The translations under genes and the position numbers were made by a program. The notes under the pieces were generated by a model that saw nothing but the letters and a program-made list of their open reading frames with translations, was not told the origin of the DNA and searched no databases. A DNA stretch of 64,000 bases. It comes from Leminorella grimontii ATCC 33999 = DSM 5078 (GTDB lineage Bacteria > Pseudomonadota > Gammaproteobacteria > Enterobacterales > Enterobacteriaceae). Of this stretch, positions 1 through 10,227 are shown piece by piece (the stretch's first letter is position 1; each line of letters begins with the position of its first letter). Location: NCBI RefSeq assembly GCF_000439085.1, contig NZ_AUUA01000005.1, forward strand, positions 166,424 to 230,423, written 5' to 3'.

Positions 1-336
1 ATGGCCCGTAAGTACTCAGAAGATCCGGGCTCGGCTCAACAGGGCGGCGATCTCGGCTGGTCTTCTCCTGAATCTTACGATCCGGCCTTCCGAGACGCGC
101 TGATGCGCCTGCAGAAAAACGAAATCAGTCAACCGATTCGCTCTTCCTTCGGCTGGCACCTGATCCAGTTCCTGGACTCTCGTCAGGTCGACAAAACCGA
201 CGTGGCGCAAAAAGATCGCGCTTACCGCATGCTGTTCAACCGTAAGTTCTCAGAAGAAGTACCAAGCTGGATGCAGGAAGTCCGCGCCGGCGCCTACGTG
301 AAAATTATGGATAACGGCAGTAGCGATGCACAGTAA
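1..336 (+). CDS. surA: SurA periplasmic chaperone/peptidyl-prolyl isomerase, C-terminal part
   Basis: The gene is cut by the window edge and only its last 111 codons are present, so the first ATG here is internal. SurA escorts unfolded outer-membrane proteins through the periplasm. The fragment holds the end of the second parvulin domain, including the SSFGWHL signature near residues 48-54 of the fragment, and the C-terminal helix ([13 protein letters not shown]) that packs against the N-terminal chaperone core in the family. Its stop overlaps the pdxA start by 11 bases, the surA-pdxA-rsmA-apaGH arrangement of enterobacteria, so the genes are probably co-transcribed. Confidence 0.95.
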   Translation: MARKYSEDPGSAQQGGDLGWSSPESYDPAFRDALMRLQKNEISQPIRSSFGWHLIQFLDSRQVDKTDVAQKDRAYRMLFNRKFSEEVPSWMQEVRAGAYVKIMDNGSSDAQ

Positions 337-1321
337 TCCTCGAAGGGTCGTCATTACGCCGGGGGAACCTGCCGGCGTAGGCCCAGACCTCACCGTTCAA
401 CTGGCCCAGCAAAGCTGGCCGGTTGAACTGGTCGTCTGCGCCGATCCGGACCTTTTACAGCAGCGGGCAGCCCTCTTGGGGCTGCCTTTGCAATTACGCG
501 CCTATGAGCCTTCAGCTGAGCCAAGGCCGCAGGAAGCGGGAACGCTTACCCTGCTGCCAATAGGCCTAAAGGCGCCAAGCGCGCCGGGCCAGCTTTGCGT
601 CGCCAACGGCCAGTACGTGGTGGAAACCCTTGCGCGCGCCTGTGACGGCTGCCTGAGCGGCGAGTTTGCCGCGCTTATTACGGGTCCGGTACACAAAGGC
701 GTCATTAACGATGCCGGCGTTCCTTTTACTGGCCACACTGAGTTTTTCGCCGAGAGGAGCCACCGGCCGCGCGTCGTCATGATGCTGGCAACGGAAGAGC
801 TTCGCGTTGCGCTAGTCACTACCCACCTTCCCCTGTCGCAGGTATCTGGCGCCGTGACCGCGCAAAGCCTGACGGAAACGATTGAAATCCTTCAGCACGA
901 CCTGCAAACCAAGTTCGGCATCGATAGCCCCCGCATTTACGTTTGCGGCCTGAATCCCCACGCGGGCGAAGGCGGACACATGGGACGGGAAGAAATCGAC
1001 GTGATTATTCCTACCCTTGACGCCCTGTGCGAGCGCGGAATGAACCTTGTCGGCCCGCTGCCCGCCGATACGCTGTTTCAGCCCAAGTATTTACAGCACG
1101 CCGACGCCGTTTTAGCCATGTATCACGACCAGGGCCTGCCGGTTCTGAAGTACCAAGGTTTTGGCAGAGCGGTCAATATTACGCTGGGCCTCCCTTTTAT
1201 CCGCACGTCGGTCGATCACGGCACTGCGCTGGATCTGGCCGCTACCGGACAGGCGGACGTTGGCAGCTTTACCGTTGCCCTTAATCTCGCAATAAAGATG
1301 ATAAATAACCGTAATGAATAA
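326..1321 (+). CDS. pdxA: 4-hydroxythreonine-4-phosphate dehydrogenase PdxA
   Basis: NAD-dependent dehydrogenase of pyridoxal 5'-phosphate synthesis; it oxidises 4-phosphohydroxy-L-threonine, whose product is used by PdxJ. The 331 residues match the family length (E. coli 329). The three metal-ligand histidines known from E. coli fall at His167 (TTHLPL), His212 (NPHAGEGG) and His267 (MYHDQG), one residue later than in E. coli. The ITGPVHK motif (118-124) is also present. The start overlaps the surA end and the stop overlaps rsmA by 8 bases, which indicates translational coupling. Confidence 0.97.
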   Translation: MHSNPRRVVITPGEPAGVGPDLTVQLAQQSWPVELVVCADPDLLQQRAALLGLPLQLRAYEPSAEPRPQEAGTLTLLPIGLKAPSAPGQLCVANGQYVVETLARACDGCLSGEFAALITGPVHKGVINDAGVPFTGHTEFFAERSHRPRVVMMLATEELRVALVTTHLPLSQVSGAVTAQSLTETIEILQHDLQTKFGIDSPRIYVCGLNPHAGEGGHMGREEIDVIIPTLDALCERGMNLVGPLPADTLFQPKYLQHADAVLAMYHDQGLPVLKYQGFGRAVNITLGLPFIRTSVDHGTALDLAATGQADVGSFTVALNLAIKMINNRNE

Positions 1322-2144
1322 TCGAGTCCATCAAGGCCACTTCGCCCGTAAACGCTTTGGGCAAAACTTTTTAAGCGATCCTTACGTCATTGACAGCATC
1401 GTCTCGGCTATACACCCGCTTCCGGGCCAGGCCATGCTTGAAATCGGCCCCGGCCTTGCCGCACTGACCGAGCCGGTCGCAGAGCGGATAGACCACCTAA
1501 GCGTCGTCGAACTCGATAGGGATTTGGCCGCCAGGCTGGCGGTCAATCCAAAGCTTAAAGACAAGCTGACCATCTATCAGCAGGACGCCATGACCTTCGA
1601 CTTCGCCGCCCTCGCTAAAGAACTCGGCCAGCCGCTCAGGGTCTTCGGCAACCTGCCCTATAACATCTCGACGCCGCTGATGTTCCACCTTTTCAGCTAT
1701 ACTGGTGCTATCAGCGATATGCACTTTATGCTGCAAAAAGAGGTGGTCAATCGGCTGGTATCGAGTGAAAACAGTAAAGCCTATGGCAGGCTCAGCGTTA
1801 TGGCGCAATACTATTGCCGGGTGATCCCGGTTCTGGAAGTGCCGCCTTCCGCCTTTAAGCCCGCGCCGAAGGTTGATTCTGCCGTGGTACGCCTCATTCC
1901 GCACGACGTTCTCCCCTATCCGGTAAAAGACGTTCGCGTGCTCGGTCGCTTGACCACTGAAGCTTTCAACCAGCGCAGAAAGACTGTCCGCAACAGCCTG
2001 GGGCACCTGTTTACCCCAGAGCAGCTGGTCGAACTGGGGCTGGACTTAAACATGCGGGCGGAAAACATCTCCGTAGAGCTGTTCTGCAAAATGGCTAATA
2101 GCCTATCGCAGAGAAGCGAACTGCCGCAGGCCGCACAGGAGTAA
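1314..2144 (+). CDS. rsmA: 16S rRNA (A1518/A1519) dimethyltransferase RsmA (KsgA)
   Basis: S-adenosylmethionine-dependent enzyme that dimethylates two adjacent adenines in the 3'-terminal hairpin of 16S rRNA late in small-subunit assembly. Visible motifs are the family signature RFGQNFL (14-20), the SAM-binding EIGPG (43-47) and the catalytic NLPYN (113-117). The 276 residues match the usual length. The gene overlaps pdxA by 8 bases and is followed 5 bases later by apaG, continuing the operon. Confidence 0.97.
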   Translation: MNNRVHQGHFARKRFGQNFLSDPYVIDSIVSAIHPLPGQAMLEIGPGLAALTEPVAERIDHLSVVELDRDLAARLAVNPKLKDKLTIYQQDAMTFDFAALAKELGQPLRVFGNLPYNISTPLMFHLFSYTGAISDMHFMLQKEVVNRLVSSENSKAYGRLSVMAQYYCRVIPVLEVPPSAFKPAPKVDSAVVRLIPHDVLPYPVKDVRVLGRLTTEAFNQRRKTVRNSLGHLFTPEQLVELGLDLNMRAENISVELFCKMANSLSQRSELPQAAQE

Positions 2145-2149
2145 TCACC

Positions 2150-2527
2150 ATGATCGACAAACCCCGGATTTTTATTCAAGCGCAAAGCTTCTACGTTGAG
2201 GCCCAGTCCTCGCCGGAAGAAGGACGTTTTGTTTTCGCGTATACGATGACAGTACGCAATCTGGGGCGCGAACAGGTGCAGCTGATGGGCCGCTACTGGC
2301 TCATTACCAACGCTAACGGCAAGCAAACCGAAGTACAGGGAGAAGGCGTCGTTGGCGAACAGCCTCTCATTCTCCCTGGCGGTGAATATCAGTACACCAG
2401 CGGCGCCGTACTGGAAACGCCGCTGGGTACAATGGAAGGCCACTACAAGATGGTAGACTGCGACGGGCAGCCTTTTGAGATTATCATTCCGGTCTTCCGC
2501 CTCGCGATTCCGTCCCTGATCCATTAA
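2150..2527 (+). CDS. apaG: ApaG family protein (Co2+/Mg2+ efflux-associated)
   Basis: Small 125-residue protein of the ApaG/DUF525 family, an all-beta fibronectin-type-III-like fold. It is recognised from the [10 protein letters not shown] and GEGVVGEQP motifs and the C-terminal VPVF-like strand (here IPVFRLAIP). The family has been linked to divalent cation homeostasis in Salmonella, but its biochemical role is unsettled. A GGAG ribosome site precedes the ATG. It lies between rsmA and apaH as in other enterobacteria; the conserved context supports the name more than the function. Confidence 0.93.
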   Translation: MIDKPRIFIQAQSFYVEAQSSPEEGRFVFAYTMTVRNLGREQVQLMGRYWLITNANGKQTEVQGEGVVGEQPLILPGGEYQYTSGAVLETPLGTMEGHYKMVDCDGQPFEIIIPVFRLAIPSLIH

Positions 2528-2575
2528 CGAAGCCTTCTCACGGGCTCCAAAACAACGAAAGGCTGATTTCTGTCT

Positions 2576-3409
2576 ATGGCAACACTGTTAGTGGGCGACG
2601 TTCACGGCTGTTTTCGTGAACTTAAGGCGCTTTTAGCACAGGCCGACTTTAATCCGAAGCAGGATACGCTGTGGTTAACCGGCGATCTGGTCGCTCGCGG
2701 CCCCGACTCTTTAGAGGTGCTGCGCTACGTGCGTTCGCTGGGTGACTCCGTACGCCTGGTGCTTGGCAATCACGATCTTCACCTGCTGGCTATTTACGCC
2801 GGTATCAGCCGCAACAAGCCAAAAGACAACCTGACGCCGCTGCTGGAAGCGCCGGACTGCGACGTCCTGATCAACTGGCTTCGCCGCCAGCCGGTATTGC
2901 AGGTCGATGAAGAACTCAAAATAGCGATGGGCCATGCCGGCATTAGCCCGCAGTGGGACCTGGCTACGGCCAAGCGCTGCGCGCGTGAAGTTGAGGCGAT
3001 TCTTGCAAGCGACAGCTACCCGCTGTTTCTCGACGCCATGTACGGCGACCTGCCAAACTGTTGGAACGATGACCTGTCGGGGCTTCCCCGCCTGCGCTAC
3101 AGCACCAATGCTCTGACGCGCATGCGTTACTGCTATCCAAACGGCTGTCTGGACATGATCTGCAAAGACGTACCCCAGAAAGCGCCCGCGCCGCTTAAGC
3201 CCTGGTTCGATCTCAACGGGCCGGTGGCGCAGGAATATTCCATCGTTTTCGGCCACTGGGCGTCGCTGGAGGGGAAAGGCACGCCGGAAGGCGTTTATGC
3301 GCTCGACACCGGCTGCTGCTGGGGAGGCCAGCTCACCGGGCTGCGCTGGGAAGACAAGCGCTATTTCTATCAGCCCTCGCTGTCTAAAGAGCGCGTTCAC
3401 CACGGCTGA
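2576..3409 (+). CDS. apaH: Symmetrical bis(5'-nucleosyl)-tetraphosphatase ApaH
   Basis: Hydrolyses diadenosine tetraphosphate (Ap4A) symmetrically to two ADP and can remove Np4 caps from RNA. It is a metallophosphatase of the PPP superfamily with the three metal-site motifs in order: GDVHG (7-11), GDLVARG (36-42) and GNHD (64-67). Its 277 residues are typical. It ends the plus-strand operon and converges on folA, separated by a hairpin. Confidence 0.97.
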   Translation: MATLLVGDVHGCFRELKALLAQADFNPKQDTLWLTGDLVARGPDSLEVLRYVRSLGDSVRLVLGNHDLHLLAIYAGISRNKPKDNLTPLLEAPDCDVLINWLRRQPVLQVDEELKIAMGHAGISPQWDLATAKRCAREVEAILASDSYPLFLDAMYGDLPNCWNDDLSGLPRLRYSTNALTRMRYCYPNGCLDMICKDVPQKAPAPLKPWFDLNGPVAQEYSIVFGHWASLEGKGTPEGVYALDTGCCWGGQLTGLRWEDKRYFYQPSLSKERVHHG

Positions 3410-3421
3410 AAATCACGTCTA

Positions 3422-3447
3422 AACGCCGGACCAAAAGGCCCGGCGTT
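3422..3447. terminator. Bidirectional hairpin between apaH and folA
   Basis: An 8-bp perfect stem (AACGCCGG at 3422-3429 with CCGGCGTT at 3440-3447) lies between the convergent apaH and folA stops. Neither side has a strong T-run, so termination is inferred from position and stem stability. Confidence 0.6.
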
Positions 3448-3456
3448 CGGGCTTGC

Positions 3457-3942
3457 TTAACGCGCTCTCTCTAAAATCTCAAAGCGGTAGGCGTGGCCGT
3501 TCTTTTCATCCGCTTCATGCCGCTCACTGAAGCTTTGTTTCCAGGCGTAGCGCTGATAGTCAGGGAAATGGGTATCACCGGAAAGCGACGCCTCGATGTG
3601 GGTCAGATAGAGCCTGTCCGCCCTTTCTAACGCCTGCTGATAAACGTTTCCACCGCCTATCACCATCACTTCATCTACCGCCCCGGCCTCAGAGAACGCC
3701 TGTTCCAACGTCGAAACCCAAACCACGCGCTCATCGCTGTGCTTCTGGCGGCTAATGACGATATTTTTCCGACCGGGCAGCGGCCTGCCGATAGACTCAT
3801 AGGTCTTTCGCCCCATAATGACCGGCTTATTAAGCGTGTTTTGCTTAAACCAGGCCAGATCGGCCGGCAAGTGCCACGGCATGGCGTTGTCGGCGCCGAT
3901 GGTGCGGTTCTCCGCCATGGCGGCGATAAGGCTAACGATCAT
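3457..3942 (-). CDS. folA: Dihydrofolate reductase FolA
   Basis: NADPH-dependent reduction of dihydrofolate to tetrahydrofolate; target of trimethoprim. The 161 residues include the substrate loop motif [10 protein letters not shown] with the proton-donor-site acidic residue at Asp28 (Asp27 in E. coli, one extra residue near the N-terminus here), and the NADPH motifs IMGRKTYES and GRPLPGRKN, plus VIGGG. It faces apaH tail to tail, as in E. coli. Nothing in the sequence suggests a plasmid-type resistant variant. Confidence 0.97.
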   Translation of the reverse strand: MIVSLIAAMAENRTIGADNAMPWHLPADLAWFKQNTLNKPVIMGRKTYESIGRPLPGRKNIVISRQKHSDERVVWVSTLEQAFSEAGAVDEVMVIGGGNVYQQALERADRLYLTHIEASLSGDTHFPDYQRYAWKQSFSERHEADEKNGHAYRFEILERAR

Positions 3943-3973
3943 GCAAGTATCCCTTCATTGTAAATAGTTTGCG

Positions 3974-4438
3974 CTACACGCTCGGGCGACGGCGGTAAAT
4001 CCACAGCGCCGGCAGCGAAAGGCCGATAGAAAGCGCGCCGACGATAAACGACGCTTTCAAAAAATAGGTGATCAGCGTTTCAAACAGCTCAGGCGTGTAG
4101 CCCTTATGGGAAAGCTCTACCAGAGCAATCATCGCCTTATAGGCGAACACCCCGGGGAACATCGGGATCACCGCCGCGACGGTGAACACCTTAGGGTGAG
4201 CCAGAAAACGGCGCGACCAGCGAATGCCGATAGATCCTATCAGCATGCTGGTAAGCAGCGTACTCCACTCCAACGGCAGCTGATAGTACATCAGCACCGT
4301 ACGAAAGCCGTATCCAACGGCGCCCAAAAGCGCGCAGTACTTCAGCGCCTTAACCGGCACGTTAAACACCAGCGCAAAGCCGATGGCGGGCACTGACGCC
4401 AGAAGCATATTTTCAAACAGCGTAAGAATCAGATTCAT
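3974..4438 (-). CDS. yjjB: YjjB, small subunit of YjjPB (threonine/serine exporter-like) transporter
   Basis: 154-residue hydrophobic protein with about five membrane segments, matching the ThrE C-terminal domain family. YjjB and YjjP together form a split version of the one-chain ThrE exporter; in E. coli the pair has been reported to export succinate. The start overlaps the yjjP stop by 4 bases (ATGA), so translation is coupled and the stoichiometry probably fixed. In E. coli the pair lies elsewhere on the chromosome; here it sits between folA and carB. The substrate cannot be told from sequence. Confidence 0.88.
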   Translation of the reverse strand: MNLILTLFENMLLASVPAIGFALVFNVPVKALKYCALLGAVGYGFRTVLMYYQLPLEWSTLLTSMLIGSIGIRWSRRFLAHPKVFTVAAVIPMFPGVFAYKAMIALVELSHKGYTPELFETLITYFLKASFIVGALSIGLSLPALWIYRRRPSV

Positions 4439-5214
4439 ACCCAGCTCCGAAATCCCCAGATTGCCATAGCGACCACAACGCCGATACAGGTTGCCAGCGT
4501 CAGCAGGCTCGCCATCATCCAGCGGGCCATACCGGTGTTGATATGGCCCTTAAACATATCGGCAACGGCGTTAATAAGCGGAAAACCGGGCACCAGCAAC
4601 AAAACGCAGGAGGCCATTGCGATAGGCGCTTTGGAAATGTCCAGCCAGTTCACCAGCCAGCCCGAGGCGCTGGTAGCGACAAACGCGGTGGCAAAAAAGT
4701 TTATCAGCGGGTTTATCTGCAGCGACGTCAGCACCTGACGAGCGTACATTGCCAGGGCGCTGGCGAAGAACGTGGCGGTGACCGTGTCCAGGTTTCCCCC
4801 AGCCAGTCGGCAAAAGCAGGCGCAGGAAAGCCCGACCATCACGACCATAAGCCAGCGCGGATAGCGCAGCGGCTTGATGTGGTCCAGGCGCTTTTGCACT
4901 TCCTCAATGTCCAGCAGGCGGTGCTCGGTTAAAATAACGATGCGCTGAACTTCCGTCACTACGTGCATATTTATGCCGCGATCGACGTTTTTACGGGTAG
5001 AAGTCACGCAGTGCCCCTGATGGATAGTGCTTAACACCACTGCGTTGGCGGAAATAGAGCTTTCCACCTCTTCCACGCCCAGCGCTTTTCCAAGCCGGCT
5101 GGAAAGCTGTTCAACCAGCATACTTTCTGCGCCGTGCTGCAAAAGCAGTAAAGCGCTTTGAATGCACAGGCGGGTAATTTCCCGCTGGCGTTGTGCAATA
5201 AGGTCAGACTCCAC
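4435..5214 (-). CDS. yjjP: YjjP, large subunit of YjjPB (threonine/serine exporter-like) transporter
   Basis: DUF1212/ThrE N-terminal family protein: a soluble N-terminal region of about 110 residues, with [16 protein letters not shown] and [19 protein letters not shown], followed by five or so membrane segments and the conserved [17 protein letters not shown] loop. A longer frame exists back to an ATG at 5280, but the best start is the GTG at 5214: it has an AGGTG ribosome site 6 bases upstream and gives 259 residues, close to the 256 of E. coli. It is translationally coupled to yjjB. The promoter would lie in or beside repeat copy 1 upstream. Confidence 0.87.
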   Translation of the reverse strand: MESDLIAQRQREITRLCIQSALLLLQHGAESMLVEQLSSRLGKALGVEEVESSISANAVVLSTIHQGHCVTSTRKNVDRGINMHVVTEVQRIVILTEHRLLDIEEVQKRLDHIKPLRYPRWLMVVMVGLSCACFCRLAGGNLDTVTATFFASALAMYARQVLTSLQINPLINFFATAFVATSASGWLVNWLDISKAPIAMASCVLLLVPGFPLINAVADMFKGHINTGMARWMMASLLTLATCIGVVVAMAIWGFRSWV

Positions 5215-5379
5215 GTGTTTCACCTGACAGAAAAAGGGTAATAAAGGGAAGGAGCGTAAGCATAGCACCGACGCTCTCACGGCTTCAAATAGCGTAGCAT
5301 TCGTTGTGCATTTTTTATTTTAGAAAAAAAAAGGAAAACCCGCGAATATGTGTCAGGTTGTTGACAACAATTCTAATCA

Positions 5380-5656
5380 GCCTCAGAGGATATTCCGGCC
5401 GAAACTACAACCTACTGATATTACCATCGTGCTCGGCCGGAAGAGCGCTTGTATTAGCCTTGGGAGAGCGTCGGGCATAGCCTTCCTAGGGGCCGTTATG
5501 AAGCCTTTCGGCTTCACCCTAACGGGCCAGCGCAAGCGCTGTTCAAATCAGCTTGCGCTGGTTTGTCGTTGGCTTACGCCAAGTCGCCCCCAACGGAAGA
5601 CTCTCCCTCCGATTGACTTTGTAGGCTTTATTCAAGACCTTTGTCATCAATCTCAA
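5380..5656. repeat. Dispersed structured repeat, copy 1
   Basis: About 277 bases that match, in inverted orientation, a segment at 40932-41129. Near-identical blocks include GAGCGCTTGTATTAGC, GCGTCGGGCATAGCCTTCC and CAACGGAAGACTCTCCCTCC. Stems visible in this copy: TTCCGGCCGA (5393-5402) with TCGGCCGGAA (5433-5442); GGGAGAG (5462-5468) with CTCTCCC (5601-5607); CTTCC (5482-5486) with GGAAG (5595-5599); GGGGC (5489-5493) with GCCCC (5586-5590); TTGGC (5569-5573) with GCCAA (5578-5582). Copy 1 carries about 72 extra bases (5494-5565) not in copy 2. It lies downstream of carB and upstream of yjjP. No transposase is present. Confidence 0.88.
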
Positions 5657-5665
5657 TCCGCGAAT

Positions 5666-5690
5666 TGAACTGGCCACTTAAAGTTGGACA
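5666..5690. mobile_element. Possible solitary IS3/IS150-type terminal repeat (relic)
   Basis: The 25 bases starting TGAACTGGCC and ending AAGTTGGACA resemble, from memory, the terminal inverted repeats of IS150-group elements. No second end and no transposase fragment is visible nearby. It may be a leftover insertion-sequence end beside the carB stop, or a chance match. Confidence 0.3.
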
Positions 5691-5720
5691 GTTTTCTTAA
5701 CGGGCTATTTCAGGTATCGG

Positions 5721-8700
5721 CTACTTCAGAAGCTGGTGCATTTCCTGTACGGAAATGACCTTTTCCGTTGCATCGGCGTTCATGGCCATGGTGGTGGCGA
5801 AGCCGCCGTTCAGCGTCGTGTCGTAGTGAACCTTATACTGAAGCGCGCTGCGGCGGATAAGCTTCGAGTCCTCAATCGCCTGACGCCCTTCGGTGGTGTT
5901 GACGATATAGGCGTACTCGCCGTTTTTAGTTCTGTCCTGAATGTGCGGACGGCCTTCGTGCACCTTGTTTACCAGACGTGGATTGATGCCCGCTTCGCCC
6001 AGCACGACCGCCGTGCCGTGAGTCGCATCCAGCTCGAAGCCCTGCTTGAGCAATTTGGCCGCAAGGTCAACCACGCGAGCCTTGTCCCCTTCGCGCACCG
6101 ACAGCAGCGCACGCCCCTTCGGGATAAGCCGCGAGCTGCTGCCCAGCATGGCCTTGGCGAACGCCTCGGCGAAGCTGCGGCCTACGCCCATCACTTCGCC
6201 GGTCGAACGCATTTCCGGCCCGAGGATCGGGTCCACGCCGGGGAACTTGTTAAATGGCAGCACCACCTCTTTTACCGAGTAGTACGGAGGAATAACCTCT
6301 TTGGTCACACCCTGTTCAGCCAGCGATTTGCCGGCCATGACGCGAGCGGCCACCTTCGCCAGCGGAACGCCGGTCGCCTTGGAGACAAACGGCACCGTAC
6401 GCGCGGCTCGCGGGTTTACTTCAATCAGGTAAACGTCGCTGCCCTTCACGGCAAACTGGACGTTCATCAGGCCACGAACGCACAGCTCAAACGCCAGCTT
6501 CTCGACCTGGCGACGCATTTCGTCCTGTATGTCCTGGCTGAGGGTATAGGCCGGCAGCGAACAGGCCGAATCGCCGGAGTGCACGCCCGCCTGTTCGATG
6601 TGCTCCATAATGCCGCCGATAAGCACACGCTCACCGTCGCAGATGGCGTCGACGTCCACTTCGATGGCGTCGTCGAGGAAGCGGTCCAACAGCACCGGCG
6701 CATCGTTAGACACGCTGACGGCGGTTTGGAAGTAGCGGCGAAGGTCGCCCTCGTCGTAGACAATCTCCATCGCGCGCCCGCCTAATACGTAGGAGGGGCG
6801 AACCACCAGCGGATAACCGATGGTTGCTGCCTTGTCCACCGCCATCTCGATGGTCGATACGGTGGCGTTCGCCGGCTGGCGCAGCCCCAGACGGTTAACC
6901 GCCTGCTGGAAGCGCTCGCGGTCTTCGGCGCGGTCGATGGCGTCCGGCGAGGTGCCGATAATCGGTACGCCCGCGGCCTCAAGGGCACGCGCCAGCTTCA
7001 GCGGCGTCTGGCCGCCGTACTGAACGATAACGCCCTGCGGCTGCTCGACGCGCACGATTTCCAGCACGTCTTCCAGCGTAACCGGCTCAAAGTAGAGGCG
7101 ATCGGATGTGTCGTAGTCGGTAGAGACGGTTTCCGGGTTACAGTTAACCATGATGGTTTCAAACCCGTCTTCCCGCAGCGCCATCGCCGCGTGCACGCAG
7201 CAGTAGTCAAACTCGATGCCCTGCCCTATGCGATTTGGCCCGCCGCCCAGCACCATCACCTTTGGCCGATCGCTGTTCGGATTGGCTTCACACTCATCTT
7301 CGTACGTGGAGTACATATAGGCGGTATCGGTAGCAAACTCGGCAGCGCAGGTGTCGACCCGCTTATAGACCGGGAACAGGTTGAATTTATGGCGCAGCTT
7401 ACGCACTTCCGCCTCTGAAACGCCGGCAAGCTTGGCCAGACGCGCGTCGGCAAACCCCTTGCGCTTAAGCTGACGCAGGAAGACCTCATCCAGTCCGGTC
7501 ACGCCAAGCTCCTCCACCTTCGCTTCCAGGTTGACCAGCTCTTCGATTTGAACCAGGAACCAGCGGTCAATGTTGGTCAGGTTGAATATGCCGTCGACCG
7601 ACATACCGGCGCGGAAGGCGTCAGCGATGTACCAGATTCGCTCCGCGCCCGCCTCTTTCAGCTCGCGGCGAATGCGGGTCAGCGCATCGGCGTCGTCCAG
7701 ATTCACCTTGGGGTCAAACCCGGCTGCGCCCACTTCCAAACCGCGAAGCGCCTTTTGCAGCGACTCCTGCTGGGTGCGGCCAATCGCCATCACCTCGCCG
7801 ACCGACTTCATCTGGGTCGTCAGGCGGTCGTTAGCGCCAGCGAATTTTTCAAAGTTGAAGCGGGGAATTTTAGTCACGACGTAGTCGATAGAGGGCTCAA
7901 ACGAGGCCGGCGTTCTGCCGCCGGTGATGTCGTTCATCAGTTCGTCAAGAGTGTAGCCAACCGCCAGCTTGGCCGCGATCTTGGCGATCGGGAAACCGGT
8001 CGCCTTAGAGGCCAGAGCAGAGGAGCGAGACACCCGCGGGTTCATCTCAATGACGATCAGACGTCCATTTTTCGGGTTAACGGCGAACTGGACGTTCGAG
8101 CCGCCGGTTTCAACGCCGATTTCGCGCAGCACCGCCATCGAGGCGTTGCGCATGATTTGGTACTCTTTGTCCGTCAGCGTCTGGGCAGGTGCTACGGTAA
8201 TCGAGTCGCCGGTGTGAATGCCCATTGCGTCAAAGTTTTCGATAGAGCAAACGATGATGCAGTTGTCGTTTTTATCCCGCACCACTTCCATTTCATACTC
8301 TTTCCAGCCGATCAGCGATTCGTCAATCAGCAGCTCTTTAGTCGGCGACAGGTCCAGGCCACGCTCACAGATTTCTTCAAACTCTTCCCGGTTGTAGGCG
8401 ATGCCGCCGCCGGTGCCGCCCATGGTGAACGAAGGGCGGATAATACAGGGGAAACCAACGTCGGCCGCAACGGCGTGCGCCTCTTCCATCGTGTGGGCTA
8501 TGCCGGAACGGGCGGTTTCCAGCCCGATCTTTTTCATCGCCTTATCGAAGCGCTGGCGGTCTTCGGCTTTATCAATCGCGTCGGCGGTCGCGCCAATCAT
8601 GGTCACGCCGAACTCGGCCAGCACGCCCTGACGCTCAAGCTCCAGCGCGCAGTTGAGGGCCGTTTGCCCTCCCATGGTGGGCAGCACGGCATCCGGACGC

Positions 8701-8942
8701 TCTTTTTCAATAATCTTGCGCACCACTTCCCAGTGAATGGGTTCAATATAGGTGGCGTCGGCCATCTCCGGGTCGGTCATGATGGTGGCCGGGTTGGAGT
8801 TAACCAGAACGACGCGGTAGCCCTCTTCTCTGAGGGCCTTGCACGCCTGCGCGCCGGAGTAGTCGAACTCGCAGGCCTGACCGATAACGATCGGGCCTGC
8901 GCCAAGGATCAGGATACTCTTAATGTCTGTACGTTTTGGCAT
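5721..8942 (-). CDS. carB: Carbamoyl-phosphate synthase large subunit CarB
   Basis: Synthesises carbamoyl phosphate from bicarbonate, ATP and ammonia channelled from CarA, feeding arginine and pyrimidine synthesis. It has 1073 residues from the ATG at 8942 (MPKRTDIK), the same length as E. coli; a TTG two codons earlier is an unlikely start. Two homologous ATP-grasp halves can be seen ([16 protein letters not shown] near the N-terminus, and [15 protein letters not shown] near residue 570), followed by the allosteric MGS-like domain that binds UMP and ornithine in the family. A GGGAG ribosome site precedes the ATG and the gap to carA is 17 bases. Confidence 0.98.
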   Translation of the reverse strand: MPKRTDIKSILILGAGPIVIGQACEFDYSGAQACKALREEGYRVVLVNSNPATIMTDPEMADATYIEPIHWEVVRKIIEKERPDAVLPTMGGQTALNCALELERQGVLAEFGVTMIGATADAIDKAEDRQRFDKAMKKIGLETARSGIAHTMEEAHAVAADVGFPCIIRPSFTMGGTGGGIAYNREEFEEICERGLDLSPTKELLIDESLIGWKEYEMEVVRDKNDNCIIVCSIENFDAMGIHTGDSITVAPAQTLTDKEYQIMRNASMAVLREIGVETGGSNVQFAVNPKNGRLIVIEMNPRVSRSSALASKATGFPIAKIAAKLAVGYTLDELMNDITGGRTPASFEPSIDYVVTKIPRFNFEKFAGANDRLTTQMKSVGEVMAIGRTQQESLQKALRGLEVGAAGFDPKVNLDDADALTRIRRELKEAGAERIWYIADAFRAGMSVDGIFNLTNIDRWFLVQIEELVNLEAKVEELGVTGLDEVFLRQLKRKGFADARLAKLAGVSEAEVRKLRHKFNLFPVYKRVDTCAAEFATDTAYMYSTYEDECEANPNSDRPKVMVLGGGPNRIGQGIEFDYCCVHAAMALREDGFETIMVNCNPETVSTDYDTSDRLYFEPVTLEDVLEIVRVEQPQGVIVQYGGQTPLKLARALEAAGVPIIGTSPDAIDRAEDRERFQQAVNRLGLRQPANATVSTIEMAVDKAATIGYPLVVRPSYVLGGRAMEIVYDEGDLRRYFQTAVSVSNDAPVLLDRFLDDAIEVDVDAICDGERVLIGGIMEHIEQAGVHSGDSACSLPAYTLSQDIQDEMRRQVEKLAFELCVRGLMNVQFAVKGSDVYLIEVNPRAARTVPFVSKATGVPLAKVAARVMAGKSLAEQGVTKEVIPPYYSVKEVVLPFNKFPGVDPILGPEMRSTGEVMGVGRSFAEAFAKAMLGSSSRLIPKGRALLSVREGDKARVVDLAAKLLKQGFELDATHGTAVVLGEAGINPRLVNKVHEGRPHIQDRTKNGEYAYIVNTTEGRQAIEDSKLIRRSALQYKVHYDTTLNGGFATTMAMNADATEKVISVQEMHQLLK

Positions 8943-8959
8943 AGTCAATGGCTCCCGAT

Positions 8960-10111
8960 CTAGTTTGCTTTGTTCACACGGTAGGTCTGAATCAGTTCAA
9001 TAAAATGGTCAAACAGCGGGGCGGCGTCGTGCGGCCCGGGGCTGGCTTCCGGGTGTCCCTGGAAGCTAAAGGCCGGTTTATCCGTCCTGTGAATCCCCTG
9101 CAGCGTTCCGTCAAACAGAGACTTGTGCGTCGGCCGAAGGTTGGCGGGCAGCGTTAACTCATCGACGGCAAAGCCGTGGTTCTGGGCGGTAATCATCACG
9201 CGGTTGCCGTCGAGATCCTTGACCGGGTGGTTGCCGCCGTGGTGGCCAAACTTCATCTTTTCGGTTTTAGCGCCGCTGGCAAGCGCCAACAGCTGGTGCC
9301 CCAGGCAGATGCCAAAGACCGGAACGTCGGTGGTCAGGAAGTGCGCGATGGCGCTGATGGCGTAGTCGCAGGGCGCCGGATCGCCGGGGCCGTTAGAAAG
9401 GAAGATGCCGTCAGGGTTCATCGCCAGCACGGTTTCTGCCGGCGTTTGGGCCGGAACCACCGTCAGGCGACAGCCTCGGTCGACCAGCATACGCAGGATG
9501 TTGCGCTTCACGCCGTAGTCGTAGGCCACAACGTGGTAAGGCAGCTCGCTTTCGCCCTTCGCCGTCGGCAAACCGCTCATCAGCGACCAGCTTCCCTGAG
9601 TCCAGCTATAGGCTTCTTTGGTTGTGACTTCTTTGGCCAGGTCCATCCCTTTCAGCCCAGGGAAGGCCAGCGCCTTTTCCAGCGCAAGCTTCGCGTCGGG
9701 CGAGTCGCCTGCGATAATGCAGCCGTTTTGAGCGCCCTTCTCGCGAAGCAGTCGGGTCAGCTTGCGGGTATCGATATCCGCAATGGCGACGATATTATGA
9801 CGCTTTAGGTAGTCGGACAGGCTTTCTTGACTGCGAAAGTTGCTGGCTATAAGGGGAAGGTCGCGAATAATCAGCCCCTGCGCATGAACGGCAGAGGACT
9901 CCTCGTCGGACGAGTTAGTACCGACGTTGCCGATGTGGGGATAGGTAAGAGTAACGATTTGGCGAGAATAGGATGGGTCTGTCAGAATTTCTTGATAACC
10001 GGTCATGGAAGTATTGAATACCACTTCCCCAACCGCCGTGCCTACGGCCCCGATTGCGCGGCCATAAAATTGGGTTCCATCTTCCAGAACCAGTAGCGCA
10101 GCTTTACTCAA
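8960..10111 (-). CDS. carA: Carbamoyl-phosphate synthase small (glutaminase) subunit CarA
   Basis: Class I glutamine amidotransferase subunit that releases ammonia for CarB. The frame is open to an ATG at 10141, but the likely start is the TTG at 10111: a strong GGAGG lies 5 bases upstream, the product then has 383 residues (E. coli 382), and the catalytic cysteine (FGICLGHQ) falls at residue 269, its E. coli number. E. coli carA also starts with TTG. The triad region [11 protein letters not shown] is intact. It is the first gene of the carAB operon. Confidence 0.96.
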   Translation of the reverse strand: MSKAALLVLEDGTQFYGRAIGAVGTAVGEVVFNTSMTGYQEILTDPSYSRQIVTLTYPHIGNVGTNSSDEESSAVHAQGLIIRDLPLIASNFRSQESLSDYLKRHNIVAIADIDTRKLTRLLREKGAQNGCIIAGDSPDAKLALEKALAFPGLKGMDLAKEVTTKEAYSWTQGSWSLMSGLPTAKGESELPYHVVAYDYGVKRNILRMLVDRGCRLTVVPAQTPAETVLAMNPDGIFLSNGPGDPAPCDYAISAIAHFLTTDVPVFGICLGHQLLALASGAKTEKMKFGHHGGNHPVKDLDGNRVMITAQNHGFAVDELTLPANLRPTHKSLFDGTLQGIHRTDKPAFSFQGHPEASPGPHDAAPLFDHFIELIQTYRVNKAN

Positions 10112-10147
10112 AGCGTCCTCCCAAATAGAATAAACAGTCACAAATAG

Positions 10148-10161
10148 TGCATATTAATGCA
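10148..10161 (-). promoter_or_regulatory. Candidate ArgR (ARG) box of carAB promoter P2
   Basis: TGCAT-N4-ATGCA (in either orientation) has the spacing of the ARG-box consensus TGAAT-N4-ATTCA, with one change per arm. It lies about 40 bases upstream of the TTG start of carA, where E. coli carAB has its arginine-repressed promoter, and near a possible -10 TATAGT at 10166-10171. A second box is not clear. Confidence 0.45.
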
Positions 10162-10227
10162 TTTAACTATACCTTCTAAATAGGCACAAAAAAAGCCCCG
10201 TTGGCAAATTTTGAGCAAATTGGGCGC

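Noticed and set aside
5348..5668. 106-codon plus-strand open frame between yjjP and carB
   Set aside because: It lies almost wholly inside repeat copy 1; copy 2 is about 80 bases shorter across the same region and does not preserve it, and the translation has no protein-like pattern.
7548..8963. 471-codon plus-strand frame opposite carB
   Set aside because: A shadow of carB caused by codon bias; the carB reading frame matches its family over the full length.
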